A stretch of 33,039 bases of DNA from Gammaproteobacteria bacterium (GCA_026713705.1 JAPONY010000053.1:1-33039), one strand, 5' to 3'. Counted from the stretch's first letter, positions 6,976 to 15,434 are shown. Notes: generated by a model from the letters alone, not told the origin. Program-made: numbers and translations.

Positions 6976-8757
6976 CTAGCCCCTGCCCAGCGCTTTGTCG
7001 AACGTTGCCCAGAGTGCGCGGAATTCCTCAGGAATGAAGTTGTCGGAGTCTGTCTCTGATTCCAGTCGTTCCACGGCACCACGGATCTCATGCAGTCTGG
7101 TGGGGTCGCGGCTGAAAGCGCGAGTCATCTCCTCAAGCAGAGGCAAGACATCCTCGCCCTTGTCCGACCATTGCCCGCCAGCTCCCGATCCTATCCCGTC
7201 AATGTTCTGCCCCAAACCTCCATCGAATTCACCAAGCAGCAGAAGGAGATAACGTAAAAACCCTTCACGGTTCTTGAGGGCCGCACGCAGAATCGCAGCA
7301 TGTCGGCCTTCAGGCGGATCATCTAGCGGCAGATTCAATGTGAAACGTGTCTCCATGCCGTCCGGGTCGGATACGACTTCAAACGCGATGAGCCCAGTAA
7401 CCGACTGAAGGGAATAAGCCCCAAGATTTACGATCCCTCGACTCATGGACCCGAGCATGTTGACAGCATGTGTGTCTCGTACCGTAATCGGCCAAGCGCG
7501 AAGCGCCTTTACGCCTTGAAGGTCTATCGCCGTATTCCCACTGAGATTAAGTTGCCATTTCCCGCTACGGGTGTCTTCGACACACCCCACCCGGAATTTG
7601 GCTGCCGTCAAAGCTTCACGAACGCGATCACGTATCTTTTCCCCTTCCTCCTTTTTCGGATCAACTTCAGATTTCCCGTCCGAAGTCCAAGGCACGATGT
7701 ATTCACCAATTCCATCCTCACCAAGCAATGCATCAATTCCCCCTGTCCGGCTTCCAGCGAGTTCGGCGAAAAACTCGACGTTATGCCCGCCGACAAGTGC
7801 CGAAGTGGTCGCATTCGCCGATCCAACATAGACTCGGACCTTGTCCCCCTTCTCAGTCACGATGGCCTTGGCATGTAGTCCATACATGTCGTGCCCAGAC
7901 ATGTCCTCGCCATCATCGGATTCCACCGCATCATTGAGAATCTCGACCCGTTCGAACATTTCACCCAGGTCGCGTTCAAGCCCGTCGAGTTCCTCCGGGC
8001 GCGAAACGAGGGCTTCCGCTTTCTTGGTCGTCCCGGCAAGCGCCTTGAGAGCCGGAATAGTGACGAACGGCGAAACGACTGCCAGACGATCTGATTTCAT
8101 CGGCAACCACGACTTGCCTTGTATCACATGGAATCTCACTTCATCGAAACCCTCAGGCAATTCCCATTTGACACATGCAATCTCAGCGGAAAATTCTTTC
8201 GCCTGCTTACGCTTTCTGGCGGCGACGGTATTGATCGCAAGCGAAGGGAGACTGCGGACAAATTCGTAAAGTGGCTGATTTGCCGCTTGCGCCTTCTTTG
8301 TTAATTGCCCTTCGAGCTGCAAACACAAGTCCCAAGAGCGGTCAGCAGTAAGATTCCTGGACAGCACTAGCAGGCGAAAAATCGGGCCGCCTCCTTCCGA
8401 ATCCTTGAAGCGCAGCACCCAGACCTTAGGGTGAAAGGCTCCACCGCCCGGCGATGCTGCTTCCACAATCATTGGTTCAAGCAGGCTGAACAGTATTTGT
8501 TCTCCATCTGGAACCTGTATGCGCCCATACTGTGCATAGACCGTGATTCGATCGGCCACACGGTGAAGTGCTCCAAGAAGGTCGACAGGATCAGCCTCTC
8601 CGCCCTTTCTTCGCATCGTCAACCCAAGGTACACAGGTATCGTCAGCAACGTTGTGGGGTCCAGCGTATACGTCGTGCCTATTGCCTGGTCAAAAACATA
8701 GCCCCGCGGCGGCGTGAGCGCGTCGGTGTATAGGTTCCGGTCGCTGGGGTGCAACAT
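6976..8757 (-). CDS. Phospholipase D-family protein (probable nuclease)
   Basis: The 593-aa protein has two HxK half-sites of the PLD superfamily: FHPKVWVL (H109, K111) followed by LVLSRNLTADRSWD (130-143), and GLHAKAIV (H295, K297) followed by GSANATTSAL (312-321) with E328 downstream. The two half-sites should form one phosphodiesterase site; PLD enzymes in such bacterial operons are usually nucleases. No signal peptide or membrane segment is seen, so it is expected in the cytoplasm. It starts 3 bp after the DUF6361-like gene and ends 2 bp before the helicase, so all three are almost certainly co-translated and probably act as one complex, with the helicase opening or tracking DNA and PLD cutting it. 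Substrate and trigger are unknown. Confidence 0.88.
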   Translation of the reverse strand: MLHPSDRNLYTDALTPPRGYVFDQAIGTTYTLDPTTLLTIPVYLGLTMRRKGGEADPVDLLGALHRVADRITVYAQYGRIQVPDGEQILFSLLEPMIVEAASPGGGAFHPKVWVLRFKDSEGGGPIFRLLVLSRNLTADRSWDLCLQLEGQLTKKAQAANQPLYEFVRSLPSLAINTVAARKRKQAKEFSAEIACVKWELPEGFDEVRFHVIQGKSWLPMKSDRLAVVSPFVTIPALKALAGTTKKAEALVSRPEELDGLERDLGEMFERVEILNDAVESDDGEDMSGHDMYGLHAKAIVTEKGDKVRVYVGSANATTSALVGGHNVEFFAELAGSRTGGIDALLGEDGIGEYIVPWTSDGKSEVDPKKEEGEKIRDRVREALTAAKFRVGCVEDTRSGKWQLNLSGNTAIDLQGVKALRAWPITVRDTHAVNMLGSMSRGIVNLGAYSLQSVTGLIAFEVVSDPDGMETRFTLNLPLDDPPEGRHAAILRAALKNREGFLRYLLLLLGEFDGGLGQNIDGIGSGAGGQWSDKGEDVLPLLEEMTRAFSRDPTRLHEIRGAVERLESETDSDNFIPEEFRALWATFDKALGRG

Positions 8758-8760
8758 GGA

Positions 8761-9966
8761 TCAACCTCTTCTAAAGCCGTGAGCCAGATCCTCAAGACAT
8801 GTTTGCGCTATCGGCCAGCGGAAAGTCATCGGACGAATTCCGGCATAGCCGCTCCACTGTTCTCTCGCACGCGCGTTGACAAATCTGGATCGGTTCTTCT
8901 TGAGAGCCTGCTCACGCATCTGCACAAGACGTCGCGCTTCTTTATTGTCAACCACTCCATGTGGGTCCTCTCCCACATACTGCACCCATTTCTCGACAAA
9001 GCGACATGCCCCTGGTTTGATTGCATGGCGAGGATTTCTAACGACTCTCCATAGATCTGGAAGCGACCACTCGGAAATCACCCTTCCGTCGAGCTCACTT
9101 GCCCAGTCAGAAATTCCTACCCGGTGTTCATCGACAATATCCTCGCGACTATCTATTTCCGCAAGCATCAAGTTGTACAGAATTGCCGCTCCTCGCATAA
9201 CCTCGGAAAACAGTTGTGCATGTTGAAGCAACTCTCTGATAGATTCCGGGAAACGTGCCAGATCAGGATGCTCCCAAGGTCGGTCGGCACGGGCTCGTCG
9301 TTTTTCGCGAACCAACCAACCGAGCAAACTTTCGCCGGCAGCCGTCACGATGGCATCACAAAGAAATTCAGCCTCTTGCCGGGTTAGCGCAAAACTCAAT
9401 TCCCATGGGAAATTTTCAGGTGGGTCAGGGAGATGTGGATGCCATGTCAGAACATCGGACTCCTCGATTGCATCATCTCCATGAACATGAGTCTGCTTGC
9501 GGACTGCATATATTTGATCCAGAGAGCCAAAGTAGTCATTAATCGAGCCACCGAACCGGCGAATGCCCCAGTCTCCAAGACCCGCCCAGTAAACGTCGCT
9601 TGGAAGACGCTTGAGTCCCTGTCCTGCTCCCGCACCAAATGTTCCTAGCGAATCGTCGGATTCAGTCAATGGCTTGATTAACTGCAACTCAAAACGTCTC
9701 GCCCGCGCCTCAATTTCGCTGGATGGAATCCTCTGCATTTCAAGTTTCTTGAAGATCCACGGGATTATCAGCATGTAGCGCAATCGGGTTTGGATCGTAC
9801 TGGTCCCCGGAAACAGCCTGTCGGAGAACGAATCCCGAATCGCTCCCAGTCCCAGTTCGTCGCGACTGTCACGCTCCCCAAAGAGACCGATTATCTGGAG
9901 GCTTCGTTCTCGCGCGGCAGAATCATGATCGACCCACGCCAGCTTGGATTGTGCCTGATTTTTCAT
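8761..9966 (-). CDS. DUF6361-like protein, first gene of helicase/PLD trio
   Basis: I recognise the pattern of the DUF6361 family: SKLAWVDHD near the start, RDELGLGAIRDSFSDRLFPG, then TIQTRLRYMLIIPWIF, and a conserved-looking GLGDWGIRRFGG block. The function of the family is not known to me. It is predicted soluble and helix-rich. The ATG at 9966 was chosen; an in-frame GTG at 9984 is an alternative, and neither has a strong Shine-Dalgarno sequence. It precedes the PLD gene by 3 bp. A role in sensing or assembly for the PLD/helicase module is inference from this tight, ordered linkage. The AbiEii toxin gene ends 78 bp upstream on the same strand, so toxin-antitoxin and trio could share a transcript. 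Confidence 0.8.
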   Translation of the reverse strand: MKNQAQSKLAWVDHDSAARERSLQIIGLFGERDSRDELGLGAIRDSFSDRLFPGTSTIQTRLRYMLIIPWIFKKLEMQRIPSSEIEARARRFELQLIKPLTESDDSLGTFGAGAGQGLKRLPSDVYWAGLGDWGIRRFGGSINDYFGSLDQIYAVRKQTHVHGDDAIEESDVLTWHPHLPDPPENFPWELSFALTRQEAEFLCDAIVTAAGESLLGWLVREKRRARADRPWEHPDLARFPESIRELLQHAQLFSEVMRGAAILYNLMLAEIDSREDIVDEHRVGISDWASELDGRVISEWSLPDLWRVVRNPRHAIKPGACRFVEKWVQYVGEDPHGVVDNKEARRLVQMREQALKKNRSRFVNARAREQWSGYAGIRPMTFRWPIAQTCLEDLAHGFRRG

Positions 9967-10044
9967 CGCGCCAGTATTATCCACACTGCCGCATATTAGA
10001 TCGCTTCTCCTTCTCCTTCAGGCTCTCACTAGCAATGCCTCCTC

Positions 10045-10860
10045 TCATGGTTCTCCTTTCCACGGTGCGCCAGGCAGCAGCGCGATGAATTGCCCCGAAA
10101 CATCCCGGCTCGCTTCGTCTACGTTCCAGCGGCAACCTTGAGAAAGCAGGGGTTCGATATCAGCGCGGAAACGAGGGTCACGCAGCTTGATCGAGAGATT
10201 CCGTTCAAACTGAGCGCGAGTGACAGGGCTGCCGTTCCTCTCCATGTACGCCGTGAAAGCCGTGACCACGCGGCTGGCATCCACCCTCCCGCTCTCCAAT
10301 GCGCTCACTAAATCAAACAGGTCCCTCCCTTTCTTCCGCTGGTAGAGAGCCCTCAACTTCGTGGCGAGAATCTCGTCCAATGGATACGTGACGATATCCG
10401 AAGCCCCCCTGAACCAAGGCGAATCCACAGAGAAGAGGATTTTTTCAAACCCCAAAATGGAGAAGTGCTCGCGGGAATTGATCTCGACCTTCAGTCTCAT
10501 GCGCATGGACGGCGTGTTCTCTGACTCAAAACGATAAATGAGGGAAACACGGCCTCTCGTCTGTCTCCATTGAGGCTGGCCAAGCCACGGGTCGAGGACG
10601 TTGCGCAATGTATTCATGATGGGGCCGGCAGGGCCGGCATTTATTTGCACGAGGTCAATATCTTCAGAGTAGCGGACGGCCGACTTCAGGTGAAGCTTAT
10701 GAAGTGCGGTGCCGCCACGGAATGCCAGACCATCGGCCAATGCGGGCTCAGAGAATATTTCCACCAACGCTCTGCTCAGCACCAAGTCCTGCTCGACTTG
10801 AAAATCCTGAATCCAAGGCGCTTGGGACCTCCATGCGGTGATATGGTCGTGGGGAATCAC
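10045..10860 (-). CDS. abiEii: AbiEii-type toxin, nucleotidyltransferase
   Basis: This 271-aa protein is the toxin of a type IV AbiE system. The nucleotidyltransferase signature is clear: FRGGTALHKLHL (GG at 49-50, followed by TAL) and RYSEDIDL (63-70), the DxD metal and nucleotide site. The family includes phage-abortive AbiEii and the mycobacterial MenT enzymes, which transfer nucleotides and, in some members, modify tRNA. The start is a GTG at 10860 that overlaps the antitoxin stop by 4 bp (GTGA), giving translational coupling. A 5' fragment of a second copy lies at 13213-13399. Length and motifs are complete, so it is probably active. Confidence 0.93.
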   Translation of the reverse strand: MIPHDHITAWRSQAPWIQDFQVEQDLVLSRALVEIFSEPALADGLAFRGGTALHKLHLKSAVRYSEDIDLVQINAGPAGPIMNTLRNVLDPWLGQPQWRQTRGRVSLIYRFESENTPSMRMRLKVEINSREHFSILGFEKILFSVDSPWFRGASDIVTYPLDEILATKLRALYQRKKGRDLFDLVSALESGRVDASRVVTAFTAYMERNGSPVTRAQFERNLSIKLRDPRFRADIEPLLSQGCRWNVDEASRDVSGQFIALLPGAPWKGEP

Positions 10861-11666
10861 AAGTCCACCTCAATTTCCGCATTGACATAGAGCCGCCAGT
10901 CTTTCGCGCGACGCGCCCGCCCCTTGGGAAGCCCGGGAACCAGCAGTACGGTTCCTTGTGCGCGCTGCCTGATATAGTCCTTAAGGGGCAATGCCTTGTC
11001 CACCGCACCAACCACTTCCAACAAGTGACCCAATCGTTGTGCCCAGGTAATGGGAGCGGTCCGCGCTGCGGCAACGAGAAGCTCCGGCGAAATGTCACCG
11101 GCAAGTTCGCAGAAAATCGTGGCCACATGGTCCAGCCCTCCAACGCGATGCGCGTAGCCGACCAAATCAAGCGCCGTCGCCTCAATGCTTGAGACTTGGA
11201 TCGACCCCCGTGGCGTATTGATCTCCCGGACCGGCACCTCGGAAATATTCTTTCGGGCGACAAAAGAAACCCTTACAGTTCCGCAGGAAATTGGGCGACG
11301 ATTCTTGGCGAGCGCAACCTGGAATACTTGGGGCCGATGATGTGCCGCACCATGATATTCGGCGGCAGACAAGAGAGCCGCGTAGTAGATCCGTCCCGAT
11401 TTTTCCATGAGAGCCGGAATGAACTGGTCTGCCGGCAAACACCCCAAACGCCGGTATTCAGGCGGCACGATGACGTAGAAGCCTCGCGCAGGGCTTGCGA
11501 TCATCCCCTTTTTTGCCAGCCGGGTGAGCGCGGTCCGCGCTGCGGCAGATGAACCGCCAGTCATCGAGCGCATTTGCTCTGCCGTGAAATGGTATCGGCC
11601 GCTCGCCGCGAATTCGTCTATGACTTCCGCAGCCCTGAGTTTAGGAGATAACTTTTCCACATGCAT
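10857..11666 (-). CDS. abiEi: AbiEi-type antitoxin, transcriptional autoregulator
   Basis: The 269-aa antitoxin has an N-terminal winged-helix region (residues about 10-70, AARTALTRLAKKGMIASPARGFYVI in two parts) and the usual AbiEi C-terminal domain, with RIYYAALLSAAEYHGAAHH and SIEATALDLVGYAHRVGGL. AbiEi proteins bind inverted repeats in their own promoter and neutralise AbiEii. The ATG at 11666 is followed by an uninterrupted frame; the region just upstream (11667-11720) is AT-rich, as expected for the promoter. The last 25 residues are duplicated as a relic near 13386-13460. Confidence 0.93.
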   Translation of the reverse strand: MHVEKLSPKLRAAEVIDEFAASGRYHFTAEQMRSMTGGSSAAARTALTRLAKKGMIASPARGFYVIVPPEYRRLGCLPADQFIPALMEKSGRIYYAALLSAAEYHGAAHHRPQVFQVALAKNRRPISCGTVRVSFVARKNISEVPVREINTPRGSIQVSSIEATALDLVGYAHRVGGLDHVATIFCELAGDISPELLVAAARTAPITWAQRLGHLLEVVGAVDKALPLKDYIRQRAQGTVLLVPGLPKGRARRAKDWRLYVNAEIEVDL

Positions 11667-11906
11667 ATAGTATCATTATTAGATGATATTTGCAGGTAAA
11701 AAACATACTTTAGCAGGATAGTCGATTATAAAATTTTCCGCTTGGCATCACCTGAGACAGTCACACCAAATCCGGAAGCCCCTTTGACTTCTGGGACACG
11801 ACACCGATGCACATCACTTCTTCGTCAATGATGCCCGGGGGATCAAAAAGATTTTCAAAGACAGGAGACCGTGGCAATCACGGTGCGCTTGCCATTCGCC
11901 ACACCC

Positions 11907-12323
11907 TCAACTTCCGTGCAGGACTTCGATTCGGTCTTTCCAGGGTGAATTTCGAACCTGATCGGCAAAATCGATGTCTGCGGTAATCAGCCGCGTCTTC
12001 TGGTCTTCGGCGAGCGCAAGGTACAGGCAATCATAGACCGAATGGTCCAGAACGCACGCCATCTCAAAAGCTGTTTCATGCAACTGTGCAGAGGAAACCA
12101 GCGACTCGAACCATCGGGGCAAGGCTTGAAGAAAGGCGACCGCCTGTTGCTCCTGAATGTCTTTGCGCCGCACTTTTTTCCAAGCCACATTCGCACACTC
12201 TGCAAGGATCATGTCTGGAGCGAAAAAAACGGTATCCGATTCCGCCACCTTTCGGGCCGCATCCGACAGGCTTTCCTCAAAAAACCACCCGCACGCGACA
12301 CTCGCGTCGATGACCCGGTTCAT
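11907..12323 (-). CDS. VapC-like PIN-domain toxin ribonuclease
   Basis: This is a 138-aa PIN-domain protein, the usual length for VapC. The acidic residues are in place: D6 (NRVIDASVA), E42 (MILAECANV), D98 (VYDCLYLALA) and D116 (LITADIDFA). VapC toxins are Mg-dependent endoribonucleases that cut tRNA or rRNA. The ATG at 12323 overlaps the antitoxin stop by 4 bp (ATGA), so translation is coupled. The frame runs open upstream into the antitoxin gene, but that part is only the other reading frame of vapB. About 240 bp without a recognisable gene separate it from abiEi. Confidence 0.93.
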   Translation of the reverse strand: MNRVIDASVACGWFFEESLSDAARKVAESDTVFFAPDMILAECANVAWKKVRRKDIQEQQAVAFLQALPRWFESLVSSAQLHETAFEMACVLDHSVYDCLYLALAEDQKTRLITADIDFADQVRNSPWKDRIEVLHGS

Positions 12324-12829
12324 CGACTGTCGCGGTCTTCGCGCAGGAGTTGCACGCTGTCCTGCTGAATGCCCGGACTCATGGCTCGAATCCGGTCCGC
12401 CTCGGCAAGCAAGTCTCCCCGGTCCTGGACCGCCGCGCGGCGCAGAATGTTTCTGAGTTCCTGCTCCAGGGAACACCCCTTCCGCTTTGCCTTCCGTTTC
12501 AGCTGAACCACAATCTCGGCGTCCAGGCCGCGGACGATGACCTGCGAGGAGCCTTTTCCGGAAGAGTGCTCAGCGGAAGATCCCTCTCGCTCGCCGACAC
12601 GAACGAAGTGGACGATCCCTTTTTCGAGACGGGGCCGCCGAACCCGCCACCCGGAGCGCATCCAACTACGGGCCTGCACATGACTTTCGTCATTTGCCCA
12701 CCAAGACCTGCGTTTGGCGCTCGCGGGTAGAGACGCACCAATGATTTCCTCAACCTGGGAAAAAGTCAGCATGCAGAAATCAGCCTGTTGCTGAGATAGA
12801 TATTCTCCCAGCGAACCATATTTGCTCAT
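12320..12829 (-). CDS. Fusion antitoxin: DUF7662-like domain plus FitA/VapB-type RHH
   Basis: The 169-aa protein is about twice the length of a normal VapB. Residues about 88-169 are a FitA-like antitoxin: a ribbon-helix-helix start (SQVIVRGLDAEIVVQLKRKA), SLEQELRNILRRAA, then an acidic tail for toxin binding. Residues 1-77 match a small domain I know as DUF7662, usually found alone: YGSLGEYLSQQQ, LTFSQVEEIIGASLPASA, and WWANDESHVQARSWMRSGW. Its function is unknown; it may add DNA or ligand recognition. The Shine-Dalgarno GAGAG lies about 9 bp before the ATG. The vapC gene overlaps by 4 bp. A pair of direct repeats just upstream looks like an operator. Confidence 0.85.
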   Translation of the reverse strand: MSKYGSLGEYLSQQQADFCMLTFSQVEEIIGASLPASAKRRSWWANDESHVQARSWMRSGWRVRRPRLEKGIVHFVRVGEREGSSAEHSSGKGSSQVIVRGLDAEIVVQLKRKAKRKGCSLEQELRNILRRAAVQDRGDLLAEADRIRAMSPGIQQDSVQLLREDRDSR

Positions 12830-12856
12830 GTGTTTCTCTCGTAAAAGAGCATAAAC

Positions 12857-12874
12857 GATAGCAATATGATAGCA
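12857..12874 (-). promoter_or_regulatory. Direct-repeat operator candidate upstream of vapBC
   Basis: GATAGCA at 12857-12863 is repeated at 12868-12874 with a 4-bp ATAT spacer, about 30-45 bp upstream of the antitoxin start. Paired half-sites of this size and spacing suit a ribbon-helix-helix dimer pair autorepressing its operon. This is inference from position only. Confidence 0.4.
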
Positions 12875-13212
12875 TCAAATCCCTTTCTGGCCTTATCACC
12901 CATGCGCGAGCGGGAGGCCTTCTTCAGCCCGCCTTGTCCGGGAAACTCGGTTCGCGGTTGCGAATACATGCCTGAGACCGCGACGAGGGCTTCCTGCAGG
13001 ATTTCCATCAAACAACCATCAAGCAAACTATTTTTTATAAATCTATTGTTAATCAACATAATATAGGATATTCCTTCTTCTTATTAGAAGTAAAGGGGTT
13101 TCTATCAAACAAATTTCCAGAATGCCGGGCCATGGACGGCTGGGAGCTTCAACCGTCTGGAATTACGGGAAACTCCAATAACTGCTGACGGGTCGTCGAC
13201 CTACCCAACGAT
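12875..13212. other. Gene-free AT-rich stretch with repeat A
   Basis: I see no supported gene here. The first half is GC-richer and could be a decayed gene fragment on the minus strand, but I cannot name it; the second half (about 13015-13110) is very AT-rich. It contains one copy of the imperfect repeat described at 13103-13171. Confidence 0.5.
13103..13171. repeat. Imperfect dispersed repeat, copy A
   Basis: About 68 bp here match 15944-16012 in the same orientation at roughly 78% identity by eye. The shared core is GCCATGGACGGC (13129-13140). Both copies lie between toxin-antitoxin or decayed genes. The nature is unknown; it could be a relic of a gene end or of a mobile repeat. Confidence 0.6.
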
Positions 13213-13463
13213 CTTCAGGTGAAACTTATGAAGCGCGGGACTGCCACGGAATACCAGACCCTCGGCCAATACGGGCTCAGAGAATATTTCCACCAACGCC
13301 CTGCTCAGCGCCAAATCCTGCTCGACTTGAAAATCCTGAATCCAAGGCCCCCGGGACCTCCATGCGGTGATAGGGTCGTGGGGAATCACAGGTCCACCTC
13401 AATTTCCGCATTGACATAGAGCCGCCAGTTTTTCGCACGATGCGCCCGCCCCTTGGGAAGGCC
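13213..13463 (-). pseudogene. Partial duplicate of the abiEi/abiEii junction
   Basis: These 251 bp match 10684-10934 without gaps at about 92% identity (19 or so differences counted by eye). They contain the last 25 codons of an AbiEi antitoxin (ending VNAEIEVDL) and the first 60 or so codons of AbiEii (GTG start, ending at FHLKIVG). The rest of both genes is absent, and in the toxin part the GGTAL motif has become GSPAL, so it cannot be functional. The fragment has the same orientation as the intact pair, with vapBC between the two copies. It indicates a past tandem arrangement or recombination between two related abiE loci. Confidence 0.9.
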
Positions 13464-13680
13464 GAGGGGGTCTGCCTCCGACACCGTTTCCCGATCCGCA
13501 TCAACTATCCGGGGGCTTTCTGCCTGCTTGCCCAGGCGGGCGGCCTGAAGGTCTCGGCCCCGCTCGGGCGCTCCTCCGAATTGACCATCAGGACCAGTTC
13601 GCTTGCCGCAATCTCGACCGACCCAGAATTCAATTAACCAACGACATCTGTGTGTGTGTGGTAGTCCGAAGGTCGGGGCA

Positions 13681-13686
13681 TATAAT
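13681..13686 (+). promoter_or_regulatory. -10 box candidate for the MNT/HEPN operon
   Basis: A perfect TATAAT lies 20 bp before the ATG at 13706. The expected -35 region near 13658-13663 is a TG-repeat tract with no good consensus, so the promoter may be weak or activated. It is preceded by a short TGTGTGTGTG run. Confidence 0.45.
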
Positions 13687-13705
13687 TCCTGATCGCAGCC
13701 TCGCA

Positions 13706-14023
13706 ATGCCGACACTAAATCACATGGTCGCACAAATCCCAATTCCACCAGATGAGATCATCGCGCTTTGTCGCCGGTACCATATCCGGCACCTCGCTCT
13801 CTTTGGTTCAGTCTTGCGAAGTGATTTCACGCCAAACAGTGACGTGGATATCTTGGTGGAGTTCGCCCCAGGCAAGGTACCCGGTCTTGGATTTATAGAC
13901 ATTCAGGATGAACTGTCGGCATTGGTCGGGCGAAAGGTTGATCTGAATACTCCCGGTTTTTTGAGTTCTCGTATCCGGCAGAATGTGATGGAGCAGTCGG
14001 AAACCATTTATGGCACGCCGTGA
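13706..14023 (+). CDS. mntA: MntA-like minimal nucleotidyltransferase antitoxin
   Basis: The 105-aa protein has the pol-beta-type minimal nucleotidyltransferase motif GSVLRSD (34-40) followed by SDVDILVEF (45-53), with the paired aspartates D46 and D48. In type VII toxin-antitoxin systems MntA AMPylates its HEPN partner on a tyrosine and so neutralises it. The ATG at 13706 was preferred because it follows a TATAAT box; an ATG at 13724 is possible. The toxin gene overlaps the 3' end by 14 bp. The frame is open to 13652, but the upstream residues look non-coding. Confidence 0.9.
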   Translation: MPTLNHMVAQIPIPPDEIIALCRRYHIRHLALFGSVLRSDFTPNSDVDILVEFAPGKVPGLGFIDIQDELSALVGRKVDLNTPGFLSSRIRQNVMEQSETIYGTP

Positions 14024-14354
14024 CCCGATCGGACCAATCATTGATATGCGCGACCATGCCCGGGAGGCTGTTGCGTTAATTGGAAGCTGCTCACGTGAGG
14101 ATTTGGATGCCAACAGGGTATTGGTGCTAGCCCTGAGAAAATTGGTGGAGAGAATTGGAGAGGCCGCGTACCGGGTTCCAAAGAAATTCCAGGATGATCA
14201 TCCGGAAATCGTATGGGAGAAAATCGTCGGCATGCGCAATCGCCTAGTCCACGGATATGATGCAGTCGATTTGGATGTTTTGTGGAGCGTTGTCGAAAAC
14301 GATCTGCCCAGTCTTATTGCCCGGATAGAACCCTTCATAGAAAATCGCTCATAG
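14010..14354 (+). CDS. hepT: HepT-like HEPN toxin (DUF86)
   Basis: This 114-aa all-helical HEPN protein carries the RNase motif R-x4-H followed by Tyr: GMRNRLVHGYD, with R76, H81 and Y83. In known HepT proteins the Rx4HxY motif is both the catalytic site and the place where MntA adds AMP to the tyrosine. Upstream, LRKLVERIGEAAYRVP is the typical conserved helix of the family. The length is normal and all key residues are present. It overlaps mntA by 14 bp, so expression is coupled. Confidence 0.93.
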   Translation: MARRDPIGPIIDMRDHAREAVALIGSCSREDLDANRVLVLALRKLVERIGEAAYRVPKKFQDDHPEIVWEKIVGMRNRLVHGYDAVDLDVLWSVVENDLPSLIARIEPFIENRS

Positions 14355-14597
14355 AGAGGATGAACTGGGGGGCTTGACGGATGCCGGTGAAAAACGCGCA
14401 TTCTCGGTCCCGTCGGCAATCAGCGCATTTATGGAGCAGCACAATGAGCGAGCTCGTTCGTCTGGGTCGCCATCGCCGAAATCGAACGCCTTGTTCACTT
14501 ATTTCCGGGACACGACAGCTGCCCACATAACGCGCGAACGGGTATTCCAGTGTCCGCTGCGCCCTCCCATCCACGATTGTTCACTCGCTTCAATCCC

Positions 14598-15434
14598 TCA
14601 TCTTTCCCCGATCTCCTCGGCACGGGCACGCAACTCCCCGGCGGTTCGTCTTGTATCCCGAGCCTTCCCTGCCTTCAGGGCGGCAGCTTCCCGGATTTTC
14701 GCCTGGACCCCCGCCAAGGCATGAGGCTTCCCTTCAATTAGGGAACACAAGCATTCTTCCTTCTTCGTCTTGGGAAGAGCCGAGACGAACTGCCGAATCC
14801 GACTGGCAGACAATTCATAGCTTCCGCCCGACCCCGTTTCAGCGGCCGCACGGACAAGCCCCGGGTCAAGATTCAGGAAATCCGCGAAAGCATTGAGCGG
14901 CTTCGTGATCGGGCCGACCCCCGGCAGGGGCTCAACCGCATCGTCTCGCAGACCCCCCTCTCCCACCGCCAAGAGCCAGAGCAGATAGAAAGCCCTCGAA
15001 TCACCTGACAGCACATCCTCTCGCAGCGGCGCCAATTCGCCAAGCCAGTTGGAAACCTTGTCTAAATAGTCATCATCATCATCGTCGGACATCTCGTCCA
15101 GACAGACATCGACGATCAGGGCTTCGCCACGCTCTCGGACTTTGACCGCATCGGTCGCAATCTTGAGGCCATCCAGTGGAGCCGTGTCGACCAACTGCCG
15201 CGGAAATTTCATCATCAACCGCCGGCTTCCCCAATTTGCAAAATAAAGATGCAGGTCGAACCAATGTTCCATCATCTTGCCGATGTTTCCGTGAAAATCC
15301 CCCCATTCGTAATGATTGACGAAACTCACGGGAGTGATTTGCGCCCGGGACGAAACCGCCCGAAGTTTTTTCATGGCCGCCGCATCAATCGGTCGATCAA
15401 TGGCCAGAAATGCATAATACTTATATTCGCTCAT
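14598..15434 (-). CDS. Conserved hypothetical protein, 278 aa
   Basis: I recognise the N-terminal pattern from an uncharacterised bacterial family (SEYKYYAFLAIDRPID, SFVNHYEWGDFHGN, then LHLYFANWGSRRLMMKFP) but know no function. The middle holds a run of aspartates (DEMSDDDDDDYLD) and a predicted-helical C-terminus with TRRTAGELRARAEEIGER at the end. Relatives, as I remember them, continue for longer, so this copy may be shortened at the 3' end. No signal peptide or membrane segment is seen. Its ATG overlaps the stop of a 64-codon upstream frame by 4 bp (ATGA), hinting at a former or small two-gene operon. From its stop to the HEPN gene, about 240 bp hold nothing recognisable. Confidence 0.8.
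   Translation of the reverse strand: MSEYKYYAFLAIDRPIDAAAMKKLRAVSSRAQITPVSFVNHYEWGDFHGNIGKMMEHWFDLHLYFANWGSRRLMMKFPRQLVDTAPLDGLKIATDAVKVRERGEALIVDVCLDEMSDDDDDDYLDKVSNWLGELAPLREDVLSGDSRAFYLLWLLAVGEGGLRDDAVEPLPGVGPITKPLNAFADFLNLDPGLVRAAAETGSGGSYELSASRIRQFVSALPKTKKEECLCSLIEGKPHALAGVQAKIREAAALKAGKARDTRRTAGELRARAEEIGER

Noticed and set aside
11667-11906. Possible decayed gene between abiEi and vapC
   Set aside because: Short minus-strand stretches look coding-like (for example DPPGIIDEEVMCIGVV) but frames break repeatedly and no family can be named.
13463-13650. Minus-strand frame continuing past the abiEi relic as a larger gene
   Set aside because: The upstream part does not resemble AbiEi or any family I know; the fused frame is most likely a junction artefact of the rearrangement.
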